Part shown: piece by piece, positions 12,601 to 23,955 of the stretch | Position numbering within the stretch: position 1 is the first letter of the stretch | How the letters are laid out: the number at the start of each line of letters is the position of its first letter | DNA from: Thamnaconus septentrionalis | Lineage: Eukaryota > Chordata > Actinopteri > Tetraodontiformes > Monacanthidae | Direction: 5' to 3' | Assembly (NCBI GenBank): GCA_009823395.1 | Contig: CM020506.1 | Coordinates: 18,161,001 to 18,225,000 of the forward strand | DNA: 64,000 nt | Made by a program: the position numbers and the translations under genes | The notes under the pieces: model-generated | What the model saw: the letters and a program-made list of their open reading frames with translations, nothing else | Database searches by the model: none | What the model was told of the DNA's origin: nothing

Positions 12601-13688
12601 AACAATAGAATGCAGTTTTTTTGGCACTTCCCTATTAGTCTCTATTTTGAAACTGTATGCTCGGTCCGTCTTTATGTATGGCTGTCAGTGGTATATAAAC
12701 ACTTCTCCTGTCTTTCACTGTACTGAGGAATCTGAGGCATCATTGACGGATTCTCATCTCTTAGAAGGGTGGTGATATATGGATGCTTCAGGCCTGTGGC
12801 CATTATCACAATAATTGTGGCTATCCTGGTCTGTGAAAACAAGAGCCCACCCCCCACTTCGCCATTTATCTCTTTCTCACTGAGACTCACCACTTTGAAG
12901 TCGAAGCTTCCACATCTAGAGAGAAATGAGAGCGCTGGACAAGCTCGGCAAACACTAGATGTGCTGCGACCGAGGCGCAAAATAATGGAGGAAGGACATA
13001 AGAATTCTTTCCACCGTTACATGTGCGCTGTACTCATCTTTATTACTTACTTACCGTCAGAAGCATTTCATACGCGCTTGCCTTGAGACCTTTTCCTCTG
13101 GCAGCGTGATGCGCGGCTGACGCATGCGACGGCGTCAGCGGCTACATTTATGGCAGTCCGCGGTAAAATAAGCCAGAATTTCTCCTATTCAGTCTGACAC
13201 AGGTACAGAAATCACTCAGACAGCCATTCACTTGTGTTTAAAGAAGAGGCTTAAAACCTTCCTGTGCTCGGCTCCACTCGTGTCGGCCCCCACAGCACAA
13301 GGATCTCTGAGAGGGGTGTCAGTGTTACTTTGCAGTGTTTCTGCTTTTCATATTGCCTGCATTTTTTTTTTTTTCAAGTGTCCTTGTGGAGTGGGGATCG
13401 GATAGATATTATGCAAAACTAAACTGAGGCTGTTAAAATGCTGGAAAAATGAAGTTGCTTGTGCGTGTGATTTGTTGGTGACGTATTCATTGGGACTGCA
13501 AGTAGCAGTTACCGCAGTAGAGCCCAATCCTAGCGTAACTCTCCGTATCTGTTGGCTTCAGCTTTGGCCCCATTAGGCTGCATTCTTACCAAGAGACTCC
13601 ATCAGCAGGCTATCAGGGATGATTTGGTTGCTTGATTTGGTGTGAATGCAGGTCCTCGCTCAGTTGCTGGAAAATATGTATTTGTGTG

Positions 13689-13690
<2 letters not shown>
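9679..13690. other. Intergenic, no gene seen
   Basis: I examined 4 kb of mixed sequence on both strands without finding an exon-like frame, tRNA or transposon end. Present are a short (CAG)n at 11291-11307, G-rich runs at 11406-11431, and T-rich runs near 10105-10132 on the + strand. Overlapping opposite-strand frames at 9829-10290 are unlikely to be coding. Confidence 0.4.
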
Positions 13691-13691
<1 letters not shown>

Positions 13692-13737
<46 letters not shown>

Positions 13738-13740
13738 GAG
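13692..13740. repeat. (GA)n microsatellite
   Basis: GA repeats with a single AT interruption at about 13731. Confidence 0.95.
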
Positions 13741-15128
13741 GCCACTTTATTAGGTACCTGGTACTATCAAGGTAAACCTAATTAAGTTTGCCGATGACTG
13801 TATCTTGCAAACAGCTTGAACAACTTGATTTAAAAATGGGAAAATACACTGTAGGTGCAATGAAAAAAGTAGGCAGGCAATTTTTATCACCATATCTTCA
13901 CCACCACTTGCGCAAGATAATGATGATGCATTCAAAACACCTCCAATAGCCTCTCGTCTTCACTTAAGCTCACCCTTTATCCACAACCCGCTCTTTCTCA
14001 ACTAATCGGTCTGTTCATGATCCAGCCAGCTAACAGTGTATCAGTGGGGAGCCTCTGCCAGACTTGGGATTTGAAACTTTGATTTAAAAAAAAGAAAAAA
14101 AAAGAAAAGAAACTTTAATTTTAGATGAATTGCATGATTTAGCAGCAGATGGGAACAAGTGAGAAAAAAGCAGACTGACCAATTATTTGATGCACTTATA
14201 CACAGTCATCAAATCAAAGTTGAGCATCAACCTTTTACCTTTCCTCGAAGTAAGATAGATTTAGTTTTGCTGTCTGCAGACTGACAATTCTTGACAAAAA
14301 AATAAAAAATTCAAAATAAAGCAATATAGCAATTTCACACATGAAGATCAGATGAATTTACCAAAAGCGATTGGAGGTTTGGACAGAGTGACAATGCATA
14401 TGTTTACGGTGAACCTTGCCCCCAATTACTGTGCTGCTTTACATTTTGCTCTGTTTGTTGAGGCTGCCTTGTTAAAACCATCTCTGAGTGAGATAAATGG
14501 GGGTGTGAGGGGGGGAAAAAAAACAAAGTGAGACAATCATGACAGATTTCCAAACAATTTGCAACTCCCAGTTTAATATGAGCTGCTAATTGTTGTTTTT
14601 ACATACACCACTGAGGTATAACTAGTCTCAGGGGATCACATGCATTATTCATGATATTAGCCTTAATTTTAGATCAGAGAGGAAAGAAATACCTCAACGA
14701 AAACCATAAATCAAGCACTTTGTGAATATTATTTTCTGTGCAAACAGGGTCAATGGTTTTCCTGTAACACTTTCAATGAGTTTTCTTGGTACATATGTAC
14801 ACGTGCAGAAGTGCAGTCAATCATTTTTGTCGACTTTACAGTCCTTGTATTTTGGCTTTATACAAATCAAAATCCACTAGACACGTCTGAAATTCTGCAA
14901 TTTTGGAATATATAAGTGCAGCAGGTGACCTGTTTCCTTTTCCGCATTTTAGTCCAAATTCATTGTCATGGTGTTAAAACATTTTTAGGAGGGATGGTCC
15001 ACTGTCTGTGAAAAACAATTAGCACAGGGGGAGTTTACTCGTGTGCTGAAGCACCAAATATATTTTAGTGTCTCCGAGGAAGTGACTCAAAGATGATCGT
15101 CGAAGCAGCTCCAGCTTGTCATTATCAC

Positions 15129-15163
<35 letters not shown>

Positions 15164-16470
15164 CCGCCTTTTCTTCTTTTAATAGATTTGAACATAGTCA
15201 AGTCTCCATCCTTCTAAAGGCTCTGGCACTCTTTTGTGATTCAGTTCAGATAGTTGAGGATAACAAGGAGGAACCGGCCCCGGGTTTCAACTGAGGTGAA
15301 CCTCTGCCACACGGATTCTGCAAAAAGGGAAAAACACAAACGACCGAACGAGTTCCTAAACCTGAACATATGGCAGAGCAACAATGCAGTCGGCACAATG
15401 TTGGCTGCAGACAAACGAGATGAACGGGTTCTTTTCTGTGCAAGAGCGTTTCTTGAGATCCCATGTGCAGACTGGCAGACAGTTGCAGATGAGTTCAAGG
15501 GTGTAGAGGAAAAAGGTCTAAATTTTTATATATATTTTTGTGTGTATGTGTGCGTGTGCGCGTACTCGTGTGTGTACGTAGAGATGTGTGTATTTATACA
15601 TAACGTGTGTCTGTGTAAAAACGCCTGTTCACTTCCAATAAGGCCCCGTGCGATCCAGCTGTCGGCGCTGAATAATGTGGAGGAAATGTGTTGCCAATTA
15701 TCACGCGTTTAACTCCCACCGCTAGCAGTGGTATACCCAGTTGTATTTAAGGAGGTTTTGTCACTCAGATTTATGGCAAAACATTAGGGGATAAATGACA
15801 AAAAACAAAACAAAAATCCTGTGAAAAAAAACAAAAAAAAACAACAATGCATGATGAAGCTCTAGACCAGGAGGCTGTTCACATATGATGGACCCACAAA
15901 GAGCACAAGGGACCAAACAAATCAGGCCGGCAGGTCTGGTCAACAAGTTAAAAAAAAAAAAAAAACAACAGGTCAACACCGGAAAACCATGTGGGCTGAA
16001 AGGCAACCAGACAGTGTTGGCGTGGAAAATATAATAACTAGTTAGGCAAAAGCTGCAGACACGGCCTTCCATACAAGGTAAAAACACTGACAAATACACT
16101 CGCACTGTGACTAAACCTTGAACACAATGACAAAATTCTTCTTTCATTGTGCGACTTTTGTTGTTACGTTTTCCCATTTGCGAATTCCTTTCTGATTTCT
16201 GATTGTTTTATAGCCGTTGAGCTTTCAGCTGACCAGCACTGGCTGCAAAAACTACACATTACGGTCCAAAGGTGCCCTTGGCGTCCCGACAGTTGACAGT
16301 GAAGTGTCACGAACCCAGCACTGACTCATCATCTATGCACTCAAATATGGCCTCCGCACATCATCCACATACACAAACATAGATGACAACTTCACTGCCT
16401 GTATATAAATAGATGGACGAAGGTTCGGGTTTCAAAAAAGAAGCTTAAGTACCTGCATTCTAACATTTTG
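13741..16470. other. Intergenic, AT-rich, no gene seen
   Basis: Mostly AT-rich single-copy sequence. The frame at 15254-15712 has no recognisable domain, and TG-rich sequence supplies its C-terminal half. A-rich tracts are at 14084-14110 and 15949-15964. No RNA gene is apparent. Confidence 0.4.
15131..15160 (+). repeat. (CTG)10 microsatellite
   Basis: A pure CTG trinucleotide tract, read as poly-Ser in a short minus-strand frame that shows no other sign of being a gene. Confidence 0.95.
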
Positions 16471-17184
16471 CAGTTACTTTGCAAATCTAATTCGTTACCA
16501 ATGCAAGGTACCTAAATGAAAATGTAATAGTAATGTAACTATTTCAATGGTTTTATCAAAGCAATGTAACTAATTACATTTAATTACATATTTATTACTT
16601 TTCTAAATTTGAATGAATGTTGTGAACCTTTTAGGTCTGACAGTGTTAAGCTTCCAGCAGTACTCAAAACAACAACAACAGAAAAATAACAGCCATAACA
16701 AGGTCAAACTTCAATACCTCTTCTCACAGTGAGATCATTCTGAAATACAAAATCAGGCCCTTTGTGTGTGATAACTGTGCAAAAATATTTTTTTATACAT
16801 CAAGCACTGGGACGCTTTTTTAATGAACATTGTTGTTGCTGCAACCTCGAAATCGCTCGGGCTACGCTCCGGAGAGAGACAATTCAACTGGCAGGCGAGT
16901 GGCCAATCAGAAGCATGAGAATAGTCTAGAACTTTTGCCTGTGGAGGGAAACCGAAATAGGACGGAGCCAGTGCACGAGAAAACCATGCACAACAAAAAA
17001 TAAATAAATAAAATGATTAAACATTAAGCTCAGCCTTTTTCTGTAAAAAAAAAAGGTCAGATGTAATTGCAATTACAATCTTGAATAATTTCACAAGTAA
17101 CTGTAACTTTACCACACATTGATTTCCAGTCATGTATGAAATTTCGTAACGATGTTACACGCAACTCGTTACTCCCCAACACTG
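16471..17184. mobile_element. hAT-like MITE, family B, copy 2
   Basis: The right end is well kept (GTTACACGCAACTCGTTAC then TCCCCAACACTG, ending at 17184), complementary to the CAGTGTTGGGGAGTAAC terminal type. The interior is paralogous to 1215-1766 (TCAAAGCAATGTAACTAATT, TTCCAGCAGTACTCAAAAC, AACAAGGTCAAACT). The left boundary is approximate, and no match to the right flank GCCGTGAC was found on the left. Copy 1 lacks about 200 bases present here at 16800-17000, so copy 1 is internally deleted or this copy gained an insertion. Confidence 0.7.
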
Positions 17185-17539
17185 GCCGTGACCGTCGTCG
17201 GGATTGTGGCGATCACGCTGCACAATATCCTTGCTAATGTAACAATAGTACGATTTCTAAAACTGTGTTTCGCAAACCTTTGCTTGTCGTTCCACCGTGC
17301 GAACCCGAGCCCACCTGCAAGCCGTCCGGAAGCGGCTGCTTCTGCGTCCTGCCCTCCGCCCTCCAGCGCTCAGCCCTAAGTGGCCGACGCCGAGCGCTTC
17401 GGGAATCCATCCTTCCATCCGTCTTTTCATCCATTCATCCATCAATCCCTTTTCAACCGCTGCTTTCCCGCTGCACTCAGGGTGCCGCTGTTAATAGAGT
17501 CCATCCCGGCTGTCTGCCGAGGGTGAAGGAGGGGGGTTG

Positions 17540-18240
17540 CGCGATGGACAAGTTGCCAGTTTATTGCGGCGGAGATACACCGAGGCTGATAAACAACCGC
17601 CGGCTCTCGCAGCTCACTGAAAGTGGGCCGCTCCCAATCAGCCTAATGCGCATGTCTTCGCCCCGGGGTGGAGACGAAAGGATGGCGGGGGTGGGGGTGG
17701 GGGGGGAAGCGAACCCCAACCGAAGCCGTGACCTTCTCGCTGGCGGGGCGACGGCGCCACCAAGGCGGAGCCGGCGCCGCCTCACCTCGGGATTGCGTCA
17801 GCGAGCCCCACGGTGAGCCGAGTCGGGGAAGGAGTCGGCAATAAAGACGCTCGGAAGCGAGGCGCAGGACAGAGAGGTAATATTGTTTTCGGGTGAGTGC
17901 AGGGGAGGGGGTTCAGGGGGGCAGGGGGGGGTTGGTTCAGGGGGGAGGACCACAGCGGCGCAAACAAAATAAAGAGACGGCAGCCGGCGGTGGCAAGAGG
18001 TTTGCTGCAGGTAAATCAGCCAGAGTGATGGAGGGAATGGATTTTTCGAAATAAACAAACGCGGTTCCGGTTTGACAGAAGGGGTCAAAATAAGCATTTC
18101 ACCCCACTGTGAGGGCCTGTCTGCCACGGGTGGGCAGCACGAGCAGCTGGCCGGCTTGTTAGACACAAACAGGGCTGGACTACTTGGCGGAGCAGACGCG
18201 ATGTGCGGCGGCGGCACGGCGGCAGCGGCGCTGTTGCACA
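17540..18240. promoter_or_regulatory. GC-rich, CpG-dense island of unknown function
   Basis: A block of about 700 bases clearly richer in G+C and CpG than its surroundings. It contains a G5-T-G5-T-G8 run at 17687-17706 and ends in G-rich sequence at about 17895-17945. A possible splice donor (GAG|GTAATA) lies at 17876/17877. It could be an upstream promoter or untranslated first exon, a distal enhancer, or a composition patch. The frame from 17544 (about 90 codons) is Arg/Gly/Pro-rich without a recognisable domain, so I do not call it coding. Confidence 0.35.
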
Positions 18241-18339
18241 TAAAGGGTGTGGGAATTTCGGGAGTAGTGTTTCATTCTGCCTTGAAAAATGTTTCAAACT
18301 TATCTTTCAACTTTGCATTTTCGTTGCCGTTGCAAAAAG

Positions 18340-18426
18340 AAGGTACATCCTTGAGGACACTGTCTGGTAGGATCAATAAAGTTCTATCTAATCTAATTTG
18401 ATCTAATCTAATCTAATCTAATCTAA
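18340..18426 (+). repeat. LINE-type 3' tail with (ATCTA)n
   Basis: GGATCAATAAAGTTCTATC followed by ATCTA pentamers is the typical 3' terminus of fish LINEs, where short tandem units replace a poly(A) tail. No coding part of the element remains. Confidence 0.55.
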
Positions 18427-19036
18427 ATAAAACAGACAATTTAATGCAAGAAAAATTGTCATGACATCATCTGTTTGGACATTTTAAAATATTACGAAAA
18501 AAAAAAAAAACCAAACACCCTACTTTTGGTTTCGTAAAAGTAGAAACACACGAGGCAACATGGCGCAGAAGCCATCGGCCTGTCAAGAAAATATTTTGAT
18601 GGCATAATATTTTGATGGTCATTGCACTTTGATATCACTGTTCATGAAAGAAGGTTTATGGATGAGTAGCAATAGCAATAGCATGTTCATACAGAGAGGT
18701 TCAGTTATTTCCATGTGTTTATTTATTATATGGTATATACATATATATATATATACGTCCATGGCGATCATAATAGCATACTTTGCTAAGAAATGTATTT
18801 TTCACCACCATTCAGAACATTTTTGGATCAAACAGCTCCATTCTTTCATTTTGAAAAAAACTAACTTGAATAGCACAACGTGGGTCACTTGTTCCGCGAC
18901 CTTTGGTATCCACTGCGTGCTCAACTGGAGAAACAGGGTTCATGAATATATTCAACCGGTCACTGTTCATGTATTTCACATTGTTATCATGTATAAACAT
19001 TATTTTTGTGGTCCATTTTTTCCTCCTGTTTTTATT
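18427..19036. other. Intergenic, AT-rich
   Basis: AT-rich sequence with a short ATAT run near 18738-18755. The 231-codon frame starting at 18629 continues through the TG microsatellite and has no domain; not a gene. Confidence 0.45.
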
Positions 19037-19061
19037 TGTGTGTGTGTGTGTGCGTCTCTGT

Positions 19062-19108
<47 letters not shown>
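19037..19108. repeat. (TG)n microsatellite
   Basis: TG repeats with CG and CTC interruptions in the first 30 bases, then a pure run. Confidence 0.95.
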
Positions 19109-19109
<1 letters not shown>

Positions 19110-19397
19110 TGGATGGGGAAAGGTGTGGGCCGTATCCGCACACTTGGGGGGACTGGTTGAAAGTGGGGGGATGTACTTCTGTAATTGAAGTGAAACGGAG
19201 GGGTCAGAGTTTAACTGTGCACGACTCCCGTCAAGTTGCGCCTTACAGGACGACAGCTGCGCTCGTCTTAGCAACGGCAACAAAAATCGGCGTGAACAGC
19301 TTCATTAGCAGAAACACAATATAGAAAAGACATCCAAATTGAGCGCCAATAATTGAAGCGTGAAGTGGCGCAAATCTTCCAGAGAAGGATTATACTG

Positions 19398-19401
<4 letters not shown>

Positions 19402-19447
<46 letters not shown>

Positions 19448-19472
19448 TCTCTCTCTCTCTCTCGCTCTCTCT
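19402..19472. repeat. (TC)n microsatellite
   Basis: TC dinucleotide tract with two small interruptions (TTCT, TCGC). Frames rich in Leu-Ser or Arg-Glu across it are repeat artefacts. Confidence 0.95.
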
Positions 19473-19637
19473 GTGGAGCAGCAGTGGGTCATCGCGGCGC
19501 TCCAATCACAGCGTCTGCCACCGCTGCCGTGCCGCAGGTACATGGTTTGTGTTTTCCGTGACGTGTTGTTGCAGGCCATTTGCAGCGGGCGCACTGAAGG
19601 AATAGCTCTCTGCCGCCGTCTCCCCTCCCCCGGGGGA

Positions 19638-19679
19638 TGAGGAGGAGGAGGAGGAGGAGGAGGAGGAGGAGGAGGAGGA
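19638..19679 (+). repeat. (GGA)n microsatellite
   Basis: About 14 GGA units. The purine strand here is the + strand, opposite to the long pyrimidine tract at 2.6-3.1 kb. Confidence 0.93.
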
Positions 19680-20018
19680 TGGAGTTGTAGCGGCAAGAGC
19701 ACCGAGCAGATGGCTTGATGTCTGACAGTCGGTCCAGTTTGGCAGGAGGGGGGAGGGGCCTTTTTGAGAGCGTGAGCGACGGGAGGAGACGCTTTAGATT
19801 CACCTGGATGATCACAGAGAAATTCCTGTCGGCTCCTCGGGAAGCCCACCGTCTCCACCTGCCAGAGGTGGGAAGTAACAAGTTGCAAAAATATTTGGTG
19901 ACTGTGCTTAAGTCGGTTTTTTCTTTAGGTGTCTGTACTTTCCTTGAGTATTTTTAATTTTCTGATGACTTTTTACTTTTACTGCCGACATTTGTAGACA
20001 GACGTCTGTACTTCCGTT

Positions 20019-20165
20019 TCGTCACCCTATTAAAATAAAGTATTTTTTTTTCAAGGTTTTGGGAAAACACAAAAAGAGATGGCCAGCATTATCAAGAGAT
20101 GATTCAAGCCAATAACTCATTTTCGTCAAAAAATGACTTAGGCCATTATTTTAATAGGGTGACGA
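20019..20165. repeat. 20-bp perfect inverted repeat, possible nested element
   Basis: TCGTCACCCTATTAAAATAA at 20019-20038 is the exact reverse complement of 20146-20165. The 107-base interior is not itself palindromic except for a small TCATTTTCGTC/AAAAAATGA stem. It may be a second small transposon nested in the family D element, or part of that family's own structure. Confidence 0.85.
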
Positions 20166-20169
20166 TTTC

Positions 20170-20241
20170 TTACTTTGGAAAAAGAATTTGGTTTGTTGGT
20201 TACTTTGTGTTAAAAAGATACAAATTCTTTTTCTAAAGTAA
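20170..20241. repeat. 21-bp inverted repeat with 30-base loop
   Basis: 20170-20190 and 20221-20241 are reverse complements at 20 of 21 positions (core AAAAAGAATTTG). It lies 4 bases after the preceding inverted repeat. Confidence 0.85.
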
Positions 20242-20609
20242 TTCACTCAATATTAATGATGGTTGTTGTTGCTTTCAGTGGAGCTATTTCAACTACGGTG
20301 TTGTGTAGTTCAATACAGTAGCAAGTAGCTCATGTTTTAGGGGCTTTGGGGTCACAGTTCAGGACGTTTTCAGTAGAGAGAAAAATAAAACTGCAGAAAA
20401 TAACATTGGTTATTATTAAGTGTCTACCTCCAATCCATCCAATAGCTGAAGGACAAATATGTATATTTTTTTACTTAAGTACATTTGAGAACCTTTCTTA
20501 CTTTTAATTGAGTAAAGTGGTTGAATCAATACTTTCAGTATTTTTTTTACAGAAGTATCCATACTGCTACTTAAGTACAGAATGTGATTTTTTTTTTCCC
20601 CCACCTCTG

Positions 20610-22211
20610 CTAGCTGCGCGTGCGCACGGCGGTGCGGCGCGGTACGGAATCTGAGGGGTGTCATTACATACATTACAGTGTCACGTGTGTTCAAAGCCAT
20701 TGGCAGGCAGCCATGTCGCCGGCTAATGCATTCGGCGGCAGCGGCAGCAGCAGCAGTCGTCGCCGCCGCCTACAAAGTGTGTTCAGTGTCATGTTTCCTC
20801 GCCGCCCTCCTTTGGTTTCTAACACAGAAAATTTTGATGAATTCCTCATGACGAGCGCCGCCGTGATCAAAACCCTGAACGTTGGCTCTTGATGCCTGAG
20901 ATCATTTTATTTTTTTCTTCTTCCCTTTCCCCAGTTTCAGCAGCAGAAGCAGCAGAAGCAGCAGCAACAGCAGCAGTAATCTAATGTGCTGGAAAGACTT
21001 GAGGGACGTTACGTAGCGTCGGCTGTCCCCCTGCTGATGTTGTGCGAGGCATTTTATACCTTGTGTGTGTGTTTGTGTGTGTGTGTGTGGAGGGGGGGGG
21101 GGGAGAGGGCTGTTGATAATCGCGCCTGCATGTGCCAACGTGTTATCCTCCGCTTTTCCGCCGGAGAGCCGGACGGGCTTACGTGCCTCCTTGGAATAAC
21201 CTTTCCAACCTTGTCACGCTAAGTACTTGACGGAGCCTGCAATTGTTAGCAACAAATGCTTCGCCTCCTCCTGTTGCCAGGCTACAAATGAGGTGACTTA
21301 TGACTGTGGTTTTTATTCTCCTTTGTTATTGCGCAGAAGTGACTTTTGCGAGATCTTTTCAATTTCCGCGGCTGTTACTCCAGTTTTTAAAACACTCGAG
21401 TAGCAGCACTGGAAGTGTTGGCAAATGACTTTGGGAACTTTTTCCCCTGGCGGGGGGAGAAAAAAAGGGGAGAGAAAGAAAACGCTTTAAAGTGGCACTT
21501 TAGTGCAGCCAGCTTAATTTTGCAAACCAGCTTTGCCGAACGGATAACACACGCTTGGTTCGATTTTACAATAAGCAATAAATTTGGGATCAGGATGAGC
21601 AAGCTCCGTGCAGGTAGTGATCTGAATCTTCAAAGCCTTTTCCATCTCTGTTGTTTCTGCTCAGCTGGTGTCTAAATCCTGGCTCTAAGTCTCCTGTTAC
21701 TGACGAGGCCTGACAGCAAACCATATGTCACACACAACATGGCTGATAAATAGCTTCGGCACCGTTCCACACTTGAGCGGTTTAGCTCTGTTTACTCATA
21801 ATTGTCTTCCCAGCAGAAAATGCATGTCCTTGTTACTACCCACAAATCCAAAACCCCAAACCTGGACTACCGTTAAAATATATATATATATGTACATGTA
21901 TATGTGTGTGTATAAAATAGCACTGCTTGGGTCTGATACTAATCTTTCAACCAGCTCAGCTTTTTTTTTCCACTATAGTATCACTCTTCTTCGTCTTTGT
22001 GCAGTTGTTGCCATTCAATGGACTCGAGGGGCCTAATCATGACCACCAATTATTTGATTTAAATAAATAAACAAACAAACAAACAAACAAATACATGTTT
22101 TGTGAGAAGACTTTGTTTCTTATTGTTTTGAGAAAGTATGATTGTCAGCCACAGTTTTTACCACACACACACACACCTTGCTCAAAGGGTGTGATGTCAG
22201 TATAAGATCAT
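20610..22211. other. Intergenic with simple repeats
   Basis: Interrupted CAG/CAA/AAG repeat at 20938-20976, TG plus G13 at about 21061-21103, (AAAC)n at about 22062-22092, and a short CA run near 22163. No gene is recognised. The block 21000-21300 is repeat-poor apart from the TG/G tract. Confidence 0.4.
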
Positions 22212-22430
22212 TTCAAAGAGGAACTATGCAACATTTTTACCATAATTGTGTTGATGTTTGAAATGTCAAGGGGAGAATGAGGCTCTTCGAGCTCATCTTA
22301 TGTGTAACTACAACCATCGGACTGCGGTATACAACAGTGACTTTCACTTCGGAACTCTAGGGGGAGCTCTACACACCAAAATAAAACAAGAAGAAGAAGA
22401 AGGAGACCGACTTTCTCATTTCCCCTTTAA
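22212..22430. mobile_element. Candidate TTAA-type MITE
   Basis: Left end TTCAAAGAGGAACTATG and right end CATTTCCCCTTTAA are imperfect inverted repeats (TTAAAGRGGAA type) whose outer four bases resemble a TTAA target site (TTCA on the left). The interior has a GAAGAAGAAG tract. Assignment to a piggyBac-like group is inferred from the TTAA boundaries alone. Confidence 0.45.
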
Positions 22431-23850
22431 GGTGAAGCTTCTTCGACCTGAATTCATATACAACAAACACCTCTGATATTTGCAACAAACAAGGAGACAG
22501 CATTGAAAGCTGCTGTTAGGCTCAATCTTGGCACAGTTAACAACTCAAGCCAGGACTACGGTTTGTTTTCCCTTCCTTACGGAAGTCATGCTTGATCACA
22601 CAAGTGTCTTTGAAATTTCATGGAATCTACTACAAACAGCGAGCGGCATCTGTTGTCCTGTGGTTTGGATGCATCATCTTGTGCATGCCTTCAGAGGATT
22701 ACAATGTTTTCTTTTTAATTTTCCCCTTTTTTAATTCAGGAGTCTCTTTTTAATCTCTTTTTCAGGCGCCATTAGTTGCTTCTTCTCCTTCTTTGTGGTG
22801 TCCTCTGGTGTTTTCTCCAAAGTGACTGCACAGGGCTTGAACTTTCTTTTTTTTCTTTTTTTTTGCTTGATTCTTGCTGACTGCTCGGGCAGAGCAGCGG
22901 TGACACCAGCACGCACTATTGTGATAATCTTTGCTTACGCGTGCACAACTGCCAACACCATCATTTGTTTTGGTAATGAGTAAAGGGGAAAGAGAGAAGT
23001 TCCTCAGTACTGGACCAGATAATTAGCTTGGAGCTTTTCACAGTAGATGAATGAGATTTGAGATTTGAAATCTCAGCGATCCATCAGCATTAGAAGGCTT
23101 CGAGAGGCTGCCGCCGCTGCTAACTTCTGGGCCTTGGCAACCAGAGCATGGACGCTGCAGTGTCAGCCGTTTTACGACCACTGGACAGTTAGCTGGGTTT
23201 ACATGGAGCTTAACATTCCAATTATAATTGGTTTAAAAGCCCTGGACGAACAAAAGGACTTCACGTGACGGCCTCATTTGCCAAAACCTAATGGGATCAG
23301 CTGCAGGGTGGCAAACGTATTTTTTTTTTTTTTTTTTTTATGAACCCGACAACAGAAAAATTTACAACTAGACTAGAAAACTGACACAGGCAATGCTGGT
23401 ACTTTATCTGGAACTGTGAATGAATTTTGCATGGCATCCAAAAGTTTTACTTCCTTTCTAGGTCAAAGAATTCAAGAACACCACCCTTCCCTCGACTAGT
23501 TTTTTTTTTTTTTGTGTGTTAAGGATCTTTCTGGAAAGCAGCGCAAAAGTGTCGTTGCCACGATGAAAGGGCCCCTTGTGCGCTGGCCTTCTCCCGTTCG
23601 CCGCTTCCACTGAGGGTGGGTCGTTTACAGGCAGTGGCTTGATTACAAGCTAAAATATAATGGCGACCTCGACGCAGCAGAAGCTGATACCTCTCCATCA
23701 CGTTGATGATGAGCTAGTAGTGCCATGCTGTTTTATCCATGTGTGTGTACGAGTGTGGACGTATGTGTGTAGGTGTCTGTGTGGAGGGGCGGGTCCATTT
23801 GAGGGCGTGGGAGGGATGAGCTTTTATTTGTTCACTTTGTTGCATGTTTT
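22431..23850. other. Intergenic, no gene seen
   Basis: T20 run at 23320-23339, otherwise unremarkable AT-rich DNA. A TGTGTG-rich patch lies at 23740-23785. No exon, RNA gene or transposon end is supported. Confidence 0.45.
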
Positions 23851-23854
23851 GGCA

Positions 23855-23955
23855 TTTTTTTTGTTTTAATCTGTGAAGCACTTTGGGCTGCTTTTTTCGT
23901 GCATGAAAAGTGCGATATGAATAAAGTTTGAATTGAATTTGAATTGAATTCAAAA
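23855..23955 (+). repeat. LINE-type 3' tail with TTGAA units
   Basis: TGTGAAGCACTTTGGGCTGC, AAAAGTGCGATATGAATAAAG and then TTTGAATTGAA repeats form the familiar 3' terminus of L2-like fish LINEs and the SINEs that borrow their tails. No reverse transcriptase sequence is present; the parent element cannot be settled. Confidence 0.6.

Larger units (their letters stand above)
19863..20609. mobile_element. hAT-like MITE, family D, with internal palindromes
   Basis: Ends CAGAGGTGGG (19863) and CCCACCTCTG (20609) are perfect 10-base inverted repeats. Flanks CCACCTGC and CTAGCTGC agree at 6 of 8 positions, fitting an old 8-bp target duplication. Inner sequence near both ends carries TACTTAAGTACA-type motifs known from abundant fish elements of this sort. 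Two further inverted repeats sit inside (20019-20165 and 20170-20241). It encodes no transposase. Confidence 0.8.

Noticed and set aside
17544..17816. About 90-codon frame in the GC-rich island
   Set aside because: GC-rich DNA has few stops; the peptide is Arg/Gly/Pro-rich with no domain, and other frames are open across the same region.
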